A DNA stretch of 64,000 bases, from positions 4,206,501 through 4,270,500 of the forward strand of contig NZ_CP119409.1 in assembly GCF_029223885.1 (NCBI RefSeq). Reading direction: 5' to 3'. The position numbers and the translations under genes are program-made. This document shows positions 26,011 to 36,607 of the stretch, piece after piece. This DNA is from Pararhizobium gei (GTDB lineage Bacteria > Pseudomonadota > Alphaproteobacteria > Rhizobiales > Rhizobiaceae). Every line of letters starts with the position of its first letter. Positions within the stretch are counted from its first letter, which is position 1. Under the pieces are notes generated by a model, which was given only the letters and a program-made list of their open reading frames with translations, ran no database searches and had not been told where the DNA came from.

Positions 26011-27798
26011 ATGGCATCTATCGTTGAGACGGAAGGATCCACCGCTGCCTCGGGCACCGGGTTGATCCGCGCGCTGGACTGGAAAGGGGCTTTCTGGGTT
26101 GCGGCCGGCGTACCGCCGCTGGTGCTGTTTTCCATCGGCGGCATCGCAGGCACGACGGGCAAGCTCGCCTTCGTGGTCTGGATCATTTCCATGGTAATGG
26201 GCTTCCTGCAATCCTTCACCTATGCCGAAATTGCCGGCATGTTCGGCAATAAGTCGGGTGGCGCTTCCATCTATGGCGCCACTGCCTGGCTGCGATATTC
26301 GAAATTCATCGCGCCGCTGTCGGTGTGGTGCAATTGGTTCGCCTGGTCCCCGGTCCTGTCACTCGGCTGTGCCATCGCGGCCGGTTATATTCTCAACGCG
26401 CTTTTCCCCATTCCGGGCGCCAATTCGCCTGCCGTCATGGAATGGATCAGCGCCAATATGGCGACCCTGACCGCGGAAAGCCCGCGGGTCGCTGAATGGC
26501 TCGCCGCCAATGCCGGCAAGACGCCACAGGACGCAATCTCCGCTTTACTGTCAGTCGATGCCGTTGCCGCATTGACACCGGCGATCCGGAGTTGGTCGCT
26601 CGCCAGCTTCGACATTCCGTTTCTTGCTAAGGCAAACCTGAACACCACCTTCGTGATCGGCGGCATCCTGATGTTGATCATCTTCGCGATCCAGCATCGC
26701 GGCATTCAGGGAACGGCCAGCGTTCAGAAATGGCTCGCCATCATTGTTCTCCTGCCCCTCCTGATCATCGGCCTCTATCCGATCTTCTCCGGCCAGATCG
26801 ACAGCGCCAATATCACCAACCTCGTACCGCCGACGGCGGGCTATTCCGGCATTGACGGCGTCTGGAGCAATGGCGGCTGGACGCTGTTCCTCGGCGGCCT
26901 CTATATCGCTGCCTGGTCGACCTACGGCTTCGAGACGGCCGTGTGCTATACCCGCGAATTGAAGAACCCGAAAACCGATACGTTCAAGGCAATCTTCTAT
27001 TCCGGCCTTCTCTGCTGCCTGTTCTTCTTCCTTATTCCCTTCACGTTCCAGGGCGTTCTCGGCCATGCGGGCATGCTTGCTCCCGGTATCGTCGATGGCA
27101 CGGGTGTCGCGGAAGCCCTGGCAAGTCTCGTCCATGGCGGCCAGATCGTTACGCAGATCCTCGTCGTCCTGATGATCATGGCGCTCTTCCTCGCCATCAT
27201 GACCGCGATGGCTGGCTCGTCTCGGACTCTCTATCAGGGTGCGAAGGACGGCTGGCTGCCCAAATATCTCGATCACACAAACGAGCATGGCGCCCCGACC
27301 CGCGCCATGTGGACCGATTTTGCCTTCAACCTCATCCTGTTGGCCATCGCCTCCGACGTGGCCGGCTACTTCTTCGTGCTGGCCGTGTCCAATGTCGGCT
27401 ATATCATCTTCAACTTCCTCAACCTCAATGCCGGCTGGATCCACCGCATGGATTCCGGCCATATTGCCCGCCCCTGGAAAGCACCGACCTGGCTGATCGG
27501 CCTCAACACCGTGCTCGCCTTTGTCAACGCGCTATTCCTCGGCGCCGGCGCCAAGGTCTGGGGTTATTCCAACGCGCTGTGGGTCGGCTTCATCTTCGCA
27601 GCTCTCATCCTGCCGGTCTTCGCCTATCGCCACTACATACGCGACGGCGGAAAATTCCCGGCGGGCGCCATGGAAGACCTTGGCCTTGTGGGGCAGGATC
27701 TAGGCGTCAGGAAAGCCGGCATCCTGCCCTATGTTGCGCTTGCAGCCGGCCTTGCCGTCGTGCTCGCCGCAAACGCCTACTTCCAACTTCCGGCCTGA
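26011..27798 (+). CDS. APC superfamily amino acid/amine permease
   Basis: A 595-residue transporter with about twelve to thirteen membrane segments. Early helices have VPPLVLFSIGGIAGTTGKLAF and the APC-like EIAGMFGNKSGGASIYGA (residues about 30-90). Later parts include STYGFETAVCYTREL and LTVTAMAGSSRTLYQGAKDGWLP-like APC elements. An insertion near residues 150-210 lies outside the membrane and is longer than usual. The start at 26011 follows GGAGACTGTTT. Its divergent pairing with tdm makes TMAO, dimethylamine or another methylated amine the likely substrate; this is inference. Other TMAO users employ an ABC importer instead, and none is visible here. Confidence 0.85.
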   Translation: MASIVETEGSTAASGTGLIRALDWKGAFWVAAGVPPLVLFSIGGIAGTTGKLAFVVWIISMVMGFLQSFTYAEIAGMFGNKSGGASIYGATAWLRYSKFIAPLSVWCNWFAWSPVLSLGCAIAAGYILNALFPIPGANSPAVMEWISANMATLTAESPRVAEWLAANAGKTPQDAISALLSVDAVAALTPAIRSWSLASFDIPFLAKANLNTTFVIGGILMLIIFAIQHRGIQGTASVQKWLAIIVLLPLLIIGLYPIFSGQIDSANITNLVPPTAGYSGIDGVWSNGGWTLFLGGLYIAAWSTYGFETAVCYTRELKNPKTDTFKAIFYSGLLCCLFFFLIPFTFQGVLGHAGMLAPGIVDGTGVAEALASLVHGGQIVTQILVVLMIMALFLAIMTAMAGSSRTLYQGAKDGWLPKYLDHTNEHGAPTRAMWTDFAFNLILLAIASDVAGYFFVLAVSNVGYIIFNFLNLNAGWIHRMDSGHIARPWKAPTWLIGLNTVLAFVNALFLGAGAKVWGYSNALWVGFIFAALILPVFAYRHYIRDGGKFPAGAMEDLGLVGQDLGVRKAGILPYVALAAGLAVVLAANAYFQLPA

Positions 27799-27821
27799 CC
27801 CGACAGCAAACCAGCAAGAGA

Positions 27822-27850
27822 GACCCGCGCATCACGAGGATGCGCGGGTC
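27822..27850 (+). terminator. Terminator stem of the APC permease gene, split by IS copy 1
   Basis: GACCCGCGCATC (27822-27833) pairs perfectly with GATGCGCGGGTC (27839-27850). The T-tract that should follow is missing here and is found on the far side of the insertion (CTTTTTTATC at 29024-29033). The IS therefore entered exactly between stem and T-tract. Confidence 0.9.
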
Positions 27851-27862
27851 CTTATACATTGT

Positions 27863-29015
<1,153 letters not shown>

Positions 29016-29078
29016 CACCGTTACTTTTTTATCAATAAGGTCACGGCAGTCTGCACGACACAGCGACAAGACGCTGAT

Positions 29079-29522
29079 TCACTGCGCCTTGCCGGCATCG
29101 AGCCTGTCGATTGCCTCTACATTCCCGGCGGACGAGCCGTTCGGGTCGAATTCCGATTCCAGCCATTTGTCGACGACGGCCTTTGCCAGTTCCGGGCCGA
29201 TGACGCGGGCGCCCATGGTAATGATCTGGGCGTTGTTGGACTTGGCGGCCCGCTCGGCGGAATAGGTGTCGTGGGTCAAAGCCGCGCGAATACCCGGAAC
29301 CTTGTTTGCCGAGATGCTCACTCCGATGCCAGTTCCGCAGATGAGTATCCCTCGCTCGTTTTCACCGTTGACGATCGTCTCGGCAAGACCTTTGGAAAGA
29401 TCGGCGTAAAAGCCCGAGCGGCTGAGGTTGGTCACCTGTAAATTGCTCTTTGTCGCCAGATGCGCCTCGATAACGTCGAGAAGCGGCTTGCCGGCACTGT
29501 CGGCACCGATTGCGATTTTCAT
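29079..29522 (-). CDS. Ribose-5-phosphate isomerase B family (RpiB/EryI-like)
   Basis: A 147-residue RpiB/LacAB-fold isomerase: [22 protein letters not shown] start, [17 protein letters not shown] near 68-84 with the catalytic-loop cysteine, and [19 protein letters not shown] near 90-108. It interconverts aldose and ketose phosphates. It follows a triosephosphate-isomerase paralogue and a DeoR gene, the trio found with erythritol catabolism, where the RpiB homologue (EryI) isomerises erythrulose 4-phosphate to erythrose 4-phosphate. The eryABC genes are not in the window, so ribose or another sugar remains possible. Confidence 0.88.
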   Translation of the reverse strand: MKIAIGADSAGKPLLDVIEAHLATKSNLQVTNLSRSGFYADLSKGLAETIVNGENERGILICGTGIGVSISANKVPGIRAALTHDTYSAERAAKSNNAQIITMGARVIGPELAKAVVDKWLESEFDPNGSSAGNVEAIDRLDAGKAQ

Positions 29523-29547
29523 GGTCGTTCCTTTCCAGTGTTGATCG

Positions 29548-30315
29548 TCAGATGGCTGCGGCAACGCGGCCGAGGATATCGAGATAGCCCGTAATGTTCC
29601 AGGCAGAGCGACCGATAAAGAGCCCGCCTATATGCGGCTTGGAGATAAGCTCCTCGCAATTTCCGCTGTTGACGCTGCCGCCGTAAAGAACCGGCACAGA
29701 CACGCCGAGGATTTCTTTCGCCCATTGCGAAATCAGGCCGTGGCGCTCGTCGGCATAATCAGCAGACGCTGGAATGCCGTTGACGCCGATTGCCCAGACC
29801 GGCTCATAGGCAAGCAGCACCGGTTTTTCCGTGTCGCCGCTTTCCACAAAGGAGAGCGCGCCTTCGACCTGGCGTTTCAGAACGACATCGGCATTGCCCG
29901 CTTCCCTCTCGGCCAGCGTCTCGCCGATGCAGATCAGCGGAACAAGCCCGTGCCGGATAGCTGCGGCCACTTTCAGGCCCACGGTCTCGTCCGTCTCGCC
30001 GAAAAATTCCCGCCGCTCGCTATGGCCAAGCTCGACGATGTCGAGATGGCAGTCCGTCAGCATCAGCGGGGAGATTTCACCGGTCCATGCACCGGCATCA
30101 TCCCAATGCATATTCTGCGCCCCGACCTTGACGCTTGTTTCGGCCAAACGCTGCTTGACCTGCCGCACCGCAGTATAGGGCGGGATGACAAAGCGCTGGA
30201 TGCGGATGTCCCGTTCCGCATCCGCATCGGCAAGGCCATTCGCAAACGTCAGAGAGTCTGCGAGAGTCTTGTTCATTTTCCAGCTTGTGCCGACCCAGAT
30301 GGACGATTTCGTCAT
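29548..30315 (-). CDS. Triosephosphate isomerase paralogue (TpiA2/EryH-like)
   Basis: A 255-residue TIM-barrel protein. The substrate lysine is in TSWKMN (K13), the catalytic histidine in ELGHSERR (about residue 100) and the glutamate in AYEPVWAIG (about 170). The phosphate loop is VLYGGSVN and GLFIGRSAW ends the barrel. TSWKMN replaces the usual GNWKMN, a mark of the second TpiA copies in rhizobia and Brucella that act on tetrulose 4-phosphate in erythritol use. It overlaps the deoR-type regulator by four bases and is 25 bases before the RpiB gene. Confidence 0.88.
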   Translation of the reverse strand: MTKSSIWVGTSWKMNKTLADSLTFANGLADADAERDIRIQRFVIPPYTAVRQVKQRLAETSVKVGAQNMHWDDAGAWTGEISPLMLTDCHLDIVELGHSERREFFGETDETVGLKVAAAIRHGLVPLICIGETLAEREAGNADVVLKRQVEGALSFVESGDTEKPVLLAYEPVWAIGVNGIPASADYADERHGLISQWAKEILGVSVPVLYGGSVNSGNCEELISKPHIGGLFIGRSAWNITGYLDILGRVAAAI

Positions 30316-31121
30316 GCAATGTCCCCCGCGGCGTCCCCGCCTATGGTTTCAAGAGTGATGCCGCCTTCACGCAGCGCCGCAGCATAAGGCGCGTCGAGTT
30401 CATCGCCCGTCAGAACGGCCTGGAACCCGTCAAGCCTCGTCAAAAAGTGCAACGCGGATTTGCCGAATTTTCCGTGATCCACCAAAAGATACGATTTTTC
30501 GGCCGATTTCATCATCTGACGCTTGGTCTGGACAACCTCCTGATCCTGATGAAAGGCGGCATTGCCGTTTACGGCGGAGCTTGAGAGAAAGGCGAGATCG
30601 GCGCGCAGCGACCGAAGCGCCTCCTGCGTGTTAACGCCGAAAAAACCGTTGAATTTGCTGCTGTAAAGACCGCCCAGCGAAATCACGTTAATACCGGCGA
30701 CAGGGGCGAGCTGGATGATGACGCCGAGATTATTGGTGATGACGGTCAACGGCCGCAGATCCCGGATATAGCCAGCCAGAGCGCCTGCCGTTGATCCATC
30801 ATCGATAATGATGATCTGACCAGGTTCGATAAGCCGGGCAGCATGCCGGGCCAGCCGCCGCTTTTCGTCAGCGGCTATCCTTTCACGATACCGGAAATCG
30901 CTTTCGAATTGCGGACTGGATTGAATTGACGCCCCACCATGAATCTTTCGCAGCAGGCCCGCCTGCTCGAGCTCGTCAAGATCGCGATGAATGGTCATCT
31001 TGCTGACACCGAAGCGGACGGACAATTCTTCGATGGCTGCCGATCCGGTCTCCATCAACATTTCCATCATCAATTGTCGGCGGTCATCCGGCTTCATATC
31101 GCGTCCGATATCTGCGTTCAT
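30312..31121 (-). CDS. DeoR-family transcriptional regulator
   Basis: A 269-residue sugar-phosphate-responsive repressor. The N-terminal helix-turn-helix has AAIEELSVRFGVSKMTIHRDLDEL (about 28-51, key residues S40, T43, H45, R46). The C-terminal DeoRC domain has IIIIDDGSTAGALAGYI and VQTKRQMMKSAEKSYLLVDHGKFG-like sensor elements. It heads the three-gene operon with the two isomerases and probably represses it until a sugar phosphate accumulates. The start is uncertain: an internal ATG at 31097 (MKPDDRRQLMM) also fits the family. Confidence 0.9.
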   Translation of the reverse strand: MNADIGRDMKPDDRRQLMMEMLMETGSAAIEELSVRFGVSKMTIHRDLDELEQAGLLRKIHGGASIQSSPQFESDFRYRERIAADEKRRLARHAARLIEPGQIIIIDDGSTAGALAGYIRDLRPLTVITNNLGVIIQLAPVAGINVISLGGLYSSKFNGFFGVNTQEALRSLRADLAFLSSSAVNGNAAFHQDQEVVQTKRQMMKSAEKSYLLVDHGKFGKSALHFLTRLDGFQAVLTGDELDAPYAAALREGGITLETIGGDAAGDIA

Positions 31122-31381
31122 TTGCTAGTTAACAGACATTTCCGTTCCTTTCAACTTCTGTGTGTTATTTTGTTATAATTTTTCGTTACAATTATTGATG
31201 CCGGAAGAGTCTTTAAAATCGACGGCGAAGCTGATCACGCGGCAATTCAGGAGTGACGGGTTGCAGGGCAGGGAAAGCTTATGTCATGACTGACCTTGAG
31301 GGCCGGCAACCGTATCACTGGAAGCGCTGGGACAAATGACGGGAACGCGCGCCGGACGAGTGGGCGTGCAGGAGGAATTTT

Positions 31382-32686
31382 ATGCCCAAGACTGACATTG
31401 CCCGGCGCGTCTATGATAATGCCTGGAAACTCGATCCCGTCATTCGCAGCCTTCTCGATACGGATTTCTACAAGCTTCTGATGCTGCAGATGATCTGGCG
31501 GTTATATCCCGAGGTGGACGCGACTTTTTCGCTGATCAACCGCACGAAGACAGTGCTTCTCACCGACGAGATCGATGAACAGGAACTGCGCGAACAGCTT
31601 GACTACGTGCGCGGGCTGCACTTTACCAAGAAGGAGATGATCTGGCTCGCCGGCAATACCTTCTATGGTCGCAAGCAGATATTCTCGCCGGATTTCCTGG
31701 CCTGGCTGGCGGACTTCCAGCTTCCTGACTACGAATTGTCGCGTCGGCACGGGCAGTATGAACTGACCTTTCCCGGAAAATGGACCCACACGACCATGTG
31801 GGAAATCCCGGCGCTCGCCATCATCAACGAGCTTCGCTCGCGTTCAGCCATGAAAGATATGGGCCCTTTCGCGCTGGACGTCCTCTATGCCCGTGCGAAA
31901 GCGAAGATGTGGTCGAAGGTGGAGCGGCTTCGCGACTATCCCGACCTGCGCATTTCGGATTTCGGTACGCGCCGACGCCACAGCTTCCTGTGGCAACGCT
32001 GGTGTGTCGAGGCCTTGAAGGAAGGCATCGGAACATCCTTCACCGGCACCAGCAATGTGCTGCTTGCCATGGACACCGATCTCGAAGCCGTCGGCACCAA
32101 TGCCCATGAGCTGCCGATGGTCGCAGCAGCGCTCGCCCGGACTGATCTGGAACTCGGTGAGGCGCCCTACAAGGTCCTGCAGGACTGGAACCGGCTTTAC
32201 GGCGGCAATCTACTGATTGTTCTTCCGGACGCCTTCGGAACCGCCGCCTTCTTGCGCAACGCTCCGGACTGGGTTGCCGACTGGACCGGGTTTCGTCCCG
32301 ATAGCGCGCCGCCGATCGAGGGGGGCGAAAAGATCATAGGCTGGTGGCGCAGCAAGGGTCGCGACCCGAGGGAGAAGCTATTGGTCTTCTCGGACGGGCT
32401 GGACGTGGAGACGATCATCAAAACCTATCGCCACTTCCATGGTCAGGTTCGCATGAGCTTCGGCTGGGGCACGAACCTCACCAATGACTTTGCAGGTTGC
32501 GCGCCGATGCATCTCAGCGGGCTTGATCCGATTTCCATCGTCTGCAAGGTTATCGACGCCAACGGGCGTCCTGCCGTCAAGCTGTCGGACAATCCGCGCA
32601 AGGCGACGGGCGATCCCGCCGAAGTCGATCGCTACCTCAGGTTCTTTGGCACTGAAGATTTTACCGAACAGGCTGTTCGCGTGTAG
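31382..32686 (+). CDS. pncB: Nicotinate phosphoribosyltransferase
   Basis: A 434-residue enzyme of NAD salvage, joining nicotinate and PRPP with ATP hydrolysis to give nicotinate mononucleotide. Typical stretches are [16 protein letters not shown] near 24-39, the phosphorylated-histidine region [14 protein letters not shown] (H200), [22 protein letters not shown] and [12 protein letters not shown] very strong ribosome site, GCAGGAGGAATTTT, fixes the start. It stands alone, followed by its own terminator. Confidence 0.95.
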   Translation: MPKTDIARRVYDNAWKLDPVIRSLLDTDFYKLLMLQMIWRLYPEVDATFSLINRTKTVLLTDEIDEQELREQLDYVRGLHFTKKEMIWLAGNTFYGRKQIFSPDFLAWLADFQLPDYELSRRHGQYELTFPGKWTHTTMWEIPALAIINELRSRSAMKDMGPFALDVLYARAKAKMWSKVERLRDYPDLRISDFGTRRRHSFLWQRWCVEALKEGIGTSFTGTSNVLLAMDTDLEAVGTNAHELPMVAAALARTDLELGEAPYKVLQDWNRLYGGNLLIVLPDAFGTAAFLRNAPDWVADWTGFRPDSAPPIEGGEKIIGWWRSKGRDPREKLLVFSDGLDVETIIKTYRHFHGQVRMSFGWGTNLTNDFAGCAPMHLSGLDPISIVCKVIDANGRPAVKLSDNPRKATGDPAEVDRYLRFFGTEDFTEQAVRV

Positions 32687-32726
32687 CAACGGTTGCAATG
32701 CACAGCCTTGATGCCGTGGAAAAACA

Positions 32727-32763
32727 AAAGCCCAGCCGGTGGAGGCGTCCGGCTGGGCTTTTT
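32727..32763 (+). terminator. Rho-independent terminator of pncB
   Basis: AAAGCCCAGCCGG (32727-32739) pairs with CCGGCTGGGCTTT (32749-32761), followed by TT. It is a perfect 13-bp stem 40 bases past the stop. The GGGCTTTTT stem base resembles the sites hit by the IS110 copies but is not occupied. Confidence 0.9.
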
Positions 32764-32806
32764 CCGCGCCACCGGAAGCGGCGCGCTGGGAGATCGGTCG
32801 TGTTGC

Positions 32807-33067
32807 TCAGGCGCTCATCCTGAAGTCAGAGCGCACGGCAAGCGGATGAACCATGGATAACAGGCGGCGCTTGGGCGCCGCAAGCAGGTTGGCCGTGTGG
32901 CTTTTCGCGCCAACGGCGCCAGGCTGCATCTGGCGCAACGCACTGGCTGCCGAATAGAGCAATGTTTTCATTTCATTCGTGGTCACGCCATCCGCACGCA
33001 TGATGGCGCGGATCATCGGATCGCTCAGAACCTCAGAGATGGTCAAATCGCTGTTTGGCTGCTGCAT
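32807..33067 (-). CDS. Small conserved-looking protein of unknown function
   Basis: An 86-residue protein beginning MQQPNSDLTISEVLSDPMI, with a basic middle (APKRRLLSMVHPLAV) and no membrane helix or known motif. The ATG at 33067 has AAGGAA seven bases upstream; three ATGs at 33088-33094 in frame lack a ribosome site. It is divergent from the TetR regulator, sharing a 127-base control region, so it may be regulated by it. I cannot assign a function. Confidence 0.6.
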   Translation of the reverse strand: MQQPNSDLTISEVLSDPMIRAIMRADGVTTNEMKTLLYSAASALRQMQPGAVGAKSHTANLLAAPKRRLLSMVHPLAVRSDFRMSA

Positions 33068-33150
33068 CGGGTATTCCTTCGGGTTCATCATCATACCCGG
33101 CAGACGGGTATCCGCCGGGGTCTTTCACTTGACATCCATGAGATGTGGTG

Positions 33151-33190
33151 TTACCAGTAAGTAACATCTGTATAGTTACCGACCGGTCAC
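33151..33190. promoter_or_regulatory. Regulatory region of the TetR gene with GACCGGTC palindrome
   Basis: TATAGT (33171-33176) runs into GTTACCGACCGGTCAC, whose GACCGGTC (33181-33188) is a perfect palindrome typical of TetR operators. It lies seven bases before the TetR ATG. GTTAC/GTAAC half-sites at about 33150-33164 form another dyad, possibly serving the divergent small gene. Autoregulation is the likely role. Confidence 0.5.
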
Positions 33191-33194
33191 ACCC

Positions 33195-33851
33195 ATGTCA
33201 AGAACGCTCGTGCAGAAAAATTCCAAATCCGTATCGTCGGCGAAGCCGGCAGATCTAAGGCTGGAAAAAGGTGACTGTGTGCCGCTGCGCCCAGCACCCA
33301 GAGACAGGATCGTTTCGACGGCCTGCGAGCTGTTTCGACAGCATGGAATCAGGGGCATCGGCGTCGATGCGATAGCCGAAGCCGCCGATACGAACAAGAT
33401 GACGCTCTATCGTCATTTCGGCTCAAAAGACGATTTGATTTGTGAAACCCTGAAATTCAAATCTGAAATGGCATCGGCTTTCTGGGAGGAGCTGGAGACC
33501 GCTCATCCCAATGACGCCATGGCGCGGCTTCTGGGGTGGGTACGAGGCCGGGCTCAATGTCTGGCTGACGACCGATATGGATGCGATCTAGCCAATGCGG
33601 CGGTCGAGTTGAAGGAGCAGAACCATCCGGCTCATGTGGTCATCGAGGAATTCAAGCTCGCCCAGCGCAGACGCCTCGAAAAGCTCTGCCATGACGCCGG
33701 CGCCAGAGAGCCGGAGCTTTTGTCCGATACGCTGTCCCTTCTGATGGAGGGCGCGCAGGTGAGTAAACTTGCAACTGGCAGCGAAGGCCCTTCGATGCGC
33801 TTCATGCGGGCTTGCGAAGCCGCCATCAACTCATTTTGCCGATCGTCCTGA
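33195..33851 (+). CDS. TetR/AcrR-family transcriptional regulator
   Basis: A 218-residue regulator with an extended N-terminal tail of about 35 residues. The TetR helix-turn-helix region has RDRIVSTACELFRQHGIRG, then GVDAIAEAADTNKMTLYRHF and KDDLICE (about 36-80). The C-terminal ligand domain includes CLADDRYGCDLANAAVEL. The ligand is not evident. It precedes a spermidine-synthase-like gene by 13 bases, so the two form an operon, and it is divergent from a small unknown gene. Confidence 0.9.
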   Translation: MSRTLVQKNSKSVSSAKPADLRLEKGDCVPLRPAPRDRIVSTACELFRQHGIRGIGVDAIAEAADTNKMTLYRHFGSKDDLICETLKFKSEMASAFWEELETAHPNDAMARLLGWVRGRAQCLADDRYGCDLANAAVELKEQNHPAHVVIEEFKLAQRRRLEKLCHDAGAREPELLSDTLSLLMEGAQVSKLATGSEGPSMRFMRACEAAINSFCRSS

Positions 33852-33864
33852 CAGGAAACGCGGC

Positions 33865-34539
33865 ATGATCCCCTGGACCCACCTCGACACGGCAACGATA
33901 CCCGATGGCGGCGGAGAACTGCGCCTGAAGCAGCGCGGCGCCGAATTCTCCATCATGCTTGGAGCGACCGAACTGATGAACAGCCGCTTGAGCGGTTCGG
34001 AAGAAGCTCTTGCGCGGCTTACCCATGAACGTATCCGGCAGCGGCCTCGGCCACACATGCTGATCGGCGGGCTGGGAATGGGATTTACACTGAGGGCCGC
34101 GCTCGGCGTGCTGCCCTTCGATGCGCAGGTTACAGTCAGCGAGCTCGTGCCGGCTGTCGTTGAATGGGCGAGAGGACCAATGGCCGACGTTTTTGATGGT
34201 TGCCTGGACGATCCCAGGACAAACATCGTCGAAAATGATGTCGGTCAGCTCATCCGCGCCGCAACAGGCAGCTATGATGCCATACTTCTGGACGTGGACA
34301 ATGGGCCGGAAGGACTGACGCGCAAGGCCAATGATGACCTTTACAGCTTGTCCGGCCTTCTTGCCGCGAAAAAGGCACTCCGCCAGGGCGGCATCCTCTC
34401 CGTCTGGTCATCTGCTCCCGATGCAGCCTTTACAAGGCGATTGCAAAACGCTGGTTTTCTCGCCGAAGAATTGAAAGTCCGGGCAAGCACAAAAGGTACT
34501 GGCGCCCGCCATGTCATCTGGCTGGCTACAAAGAAATAG
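33865..34539 (+). CDS. Spermidine synthase-like methyltransferase-fold protein
   Basis: A 224-residue Rossmann-fold protein resembling polyamine aminopropyltransferases: LIGGLGMGFTLRAALGVLP for the nucleotide-binding loop (about 66-84), VTVSELVPAVVEWA, and YDAILLDVDNGPEGL with the acidic catalytic-like aspartates. It is shorter than true spermidine synthases and lacks their N-terminal domain, so activity is uncertain; it may be a SAM-dependent methyltransferase. The ATG at 33865 follows CAGGAAACGCGGC. Confidence 0.75.
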   Translation: MIPWTHLDTATIPDGGGELRLKQRGAEFSIMLGATELMNSRLSGSEEALARLTHERIRQRPRPHMLIGGLGMGFTLRAALGVLPFDAQVTVSELVPAVVEWARGPMADVFDGCLDDPRTNIVENDVGQLIRAATGSYDAILLDVDNGPEGLTRKANDDLYSLSGLLAAKKALRQGGILSVWSSAPDAAFTRRLQNAGFLAEELKVRASTKGTGARHVIWLATKK

Positions 34540-35097
34540 CCAGCTACAGATTTTCTCTTGAACAGTGTCCGGACTCGTTGCAGCGGCGCTCACACCGACT
34601 TTTCCATGAGCGATTGCGTCAGGGCGCGCGTTGAGACGATGGGATTTCGCCGGAACCAAATGCCGTTTTCGCGGTTGTTTCGTTGCGCATAAAGCGGAGA
34701 AGACAATGACTGTCATAACGGAGGCTGAGATAGGCCATCGACGGCAAACACCGGCAACATTGGCGAAATGCGGTCCGTGCGGCAGAAGAAGACACAGCCA
34801 CGGCTGCTCCGTCATCCACGAGGATACACGGACTTCCGGTCGTTGCCCATGATGCCCCGCTGGAACAGACAACGAAGGCTGCCCGCGAACCGGTTTGATC
34901 CATCGCGCTTCTTTCTGCTACTTTCACGGCAGCGAGTCTCGCAGCGTCCCCCTTGATTGTGCGGCGCAAAGAAATGTTTTGTGCACTGCACTTTTTTGGG
35001 GACATCAACCCGACTTTGCAACATCATGCCTCTCAGCGCATTCCCTTATCGACAGCATCTGCGGATGTGGATACCCTTAAAAAGGAACGAAGCTTAC
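34540..35097. other. 558-base region without a convincing gene
   Basis: Open frames exist on both strands (for example plus 34706-34852 and minus 34619-35008), but none has family likeness, a good ribosome site or sensible composition. I see no RNA gene or clear terminator. It should hold the end of the spermidine-synthase-like transcript and the glgA promoter, and may contain degraded sequence. Confidence 0.4.
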
Positions 35098-36576
35098 GTG
35101 AAAATACTCTCGGTAACGTCGGAAATTTTTCCGTTGATCAAAACCGGCGGCCTTGCCGACGTCACCGGGTCTTTGCCGAAAGCGCTTGCCGCATATGGCT
35201 ATTCCACGCGCACGCTGGTTCCCGGTTATCCCACACTCTTGGCCAAACTGGGCGAGACCACCGTTGTCCACGATTTTCCGGATTTGTTCGGGGCTCCCGC
35301 TTCCATCTTGTTGACGCGTTACGAGCAGCTGGACCTCCTGATTCTTGATGCTCCGGCGCTTTATAGTCGCCCCGGCGGCCCCTATCTCGATGAAAACGGA
35401 CGAGACCATGCCGATAACTGGAAGCGGTTCGCCGTGCTCTCCTATGTGGCCTCGGCGATTTCCGACGGACTTATCGAGGATTGGCGACCCGATCTTGTGC
35501 ACACCCACGATTGGCAAACGGCGCTTACCTCCGTCTATATGAAATATTCGACTGCAGGCCGGAATCTGCCGAGCGTTTTGACAATCCATAATCTCGCATT
35601 TCAGGGACAGTATCCGAAATGGGTTGTGGGGCAGATCGGTCTTCCTCAGGAGACGATTTCCATCGATGGACTCGAATATTACGGGGATATCAGCTATCTC
35701 AAGGGCGGCATTCTCACGGCAACTGCCATTACGACGGTCAGCCCCACCTATGCCCGCGAGATCGTCTCGCCGGAGCTGGGCATGGGGCTGGAGGGGGCGC
35801 TCAGTTCGCGTCCCGGGGCATTGACCGGCATTGTCAACGGTATCGATACGGAGATTTGGAATCCCGCTTCCGATGGCTATCTCCCGGCGAAATACGATCA
35901 TAAAACCATAAGAGTAAGGGCCGTCAATCGCGCCAAACTGCTCGAAGCTTTTCGTCTTGACGATGGACCCGGACCGATCTTCGCGGCCGTCACGCGGCTT
36001 ACCTGGCAGAAGGGCGGCGACATGCTCGCAGAAGTCGCCGAAGAGATCGCCCATCTTGGGGGACGGTTGATCGTGCTCGGCAAGGGTGAACAATTTGTCG
36101 AAAATGCCTTGTTAACCGCCGCGGGACGGTACCCAGATCGCATTGGCGTACGCATTGGCTATGATGAAGAAACGGCCCATCTTATCCATGGCGGCGCAGA
36201 TCTCGTCATTCAGCCCTCCCGATTCGAGCCCTGTGGCCTGACCCAGCTTTACGCCTTGCGTTACGGTGCAATTCCGGTGGTGTCGCGAACCGGCGGCCTT
36301 TCGGAAACTATCATCGACGCCAATGATGCGGCTGTAACGGCCAGGGTCGCGACCGGATTTCAGTTTCACCCTGCGACGGCTGAAAATCTCAGGCTTTCCA
36401 TCCACCGCGCCTTTGCTGCCTATCATGATCCAAAAAAATGGGCACGACTGCAGAATCAGGCGATGAAAGCCAATTTTTCGTGGGAGCGGAGCGCCGAGCA
36501 ATATGCCGCGCTCTATACCGACCTCATTGAAGGCGGCAAGGCTTCGTCGATATTCACGGCAAGGGCCGCCGAGTAA
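35098..36576 (+). CDS. glgA: Glycogen synthase (ADP-glucose)
   Basis: A 492-residue GT5 glycosyltransferase that extends alpha-1,4-glucan from ADP-glucose. The N-terminal KTGGL motif (K15-L19 within EIFPLIKTGGLADVTG), HTHDWQTAL, and the C-terminal PSRFEPCGLTQLYALRYG with the catalytic glutamate are all present. I chose the GTG at 35098, where the family begins (VKILSVTSEI), after AAAGGAACG; in-frame ATGs lie upstream at 35065 and 35029. It converges on glgX. glgB, glgC and glgP are not in the window, so this is a separate glycogen unit. Confidence 0.92.
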   Translation: MKILSVTSEIFPLIKTGGLADVTGSLPKALAAYGYSTRTLVPGYPTLLAKLGETTVVHDFPDLFGAPASILLTRYEQLDLLILDAPALYSRPGGPYLDENGRDHADNWKRFAVLSYVASAISDGLIEDWRPDLVHTHDWQTALTSVYMKYSTAGRNLPSVLTIHNLAFQGQYPKWVVGQIGLPQETISIDGLEYYGDISYLKGGILTATAITTVSPTYAREIVSPELGMGLEGALSSRPGALTGIVNGIDTEIWNPASDGYLPAKYDHKTIRVRAVNRAKLLEAFRLDDGPGPIFAAVTRLTWQKGGDMLAEVAEEIAHLGGRLIVLGKGEQFVENALLTAAGRYPDRIGVRIGYDEETAHLIHGGADLVIQPSRFEPCGLTQLYALRYGAIPVVSRTGGLSETIIDANDAAVTARVATGFQFHPATAENLRLSIHRAFAAYHDPKKWARLQNQAMKANFSWERSAEQYAALYTDLIEGGKASSIFTARAAE

Positions 36577-36607
36577 GCACGGCAGCCCTTCGAGGCAGAT
36601 GGCGCGG

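Noticed and set aside
34619..35008. A 129-codon minus-strand frame between the spermidine-synthase-like gene and glgA
   Set aside because: No ribosome site, no family likeness, and several overlapping frames of similar length in the region; not supported as a gene.
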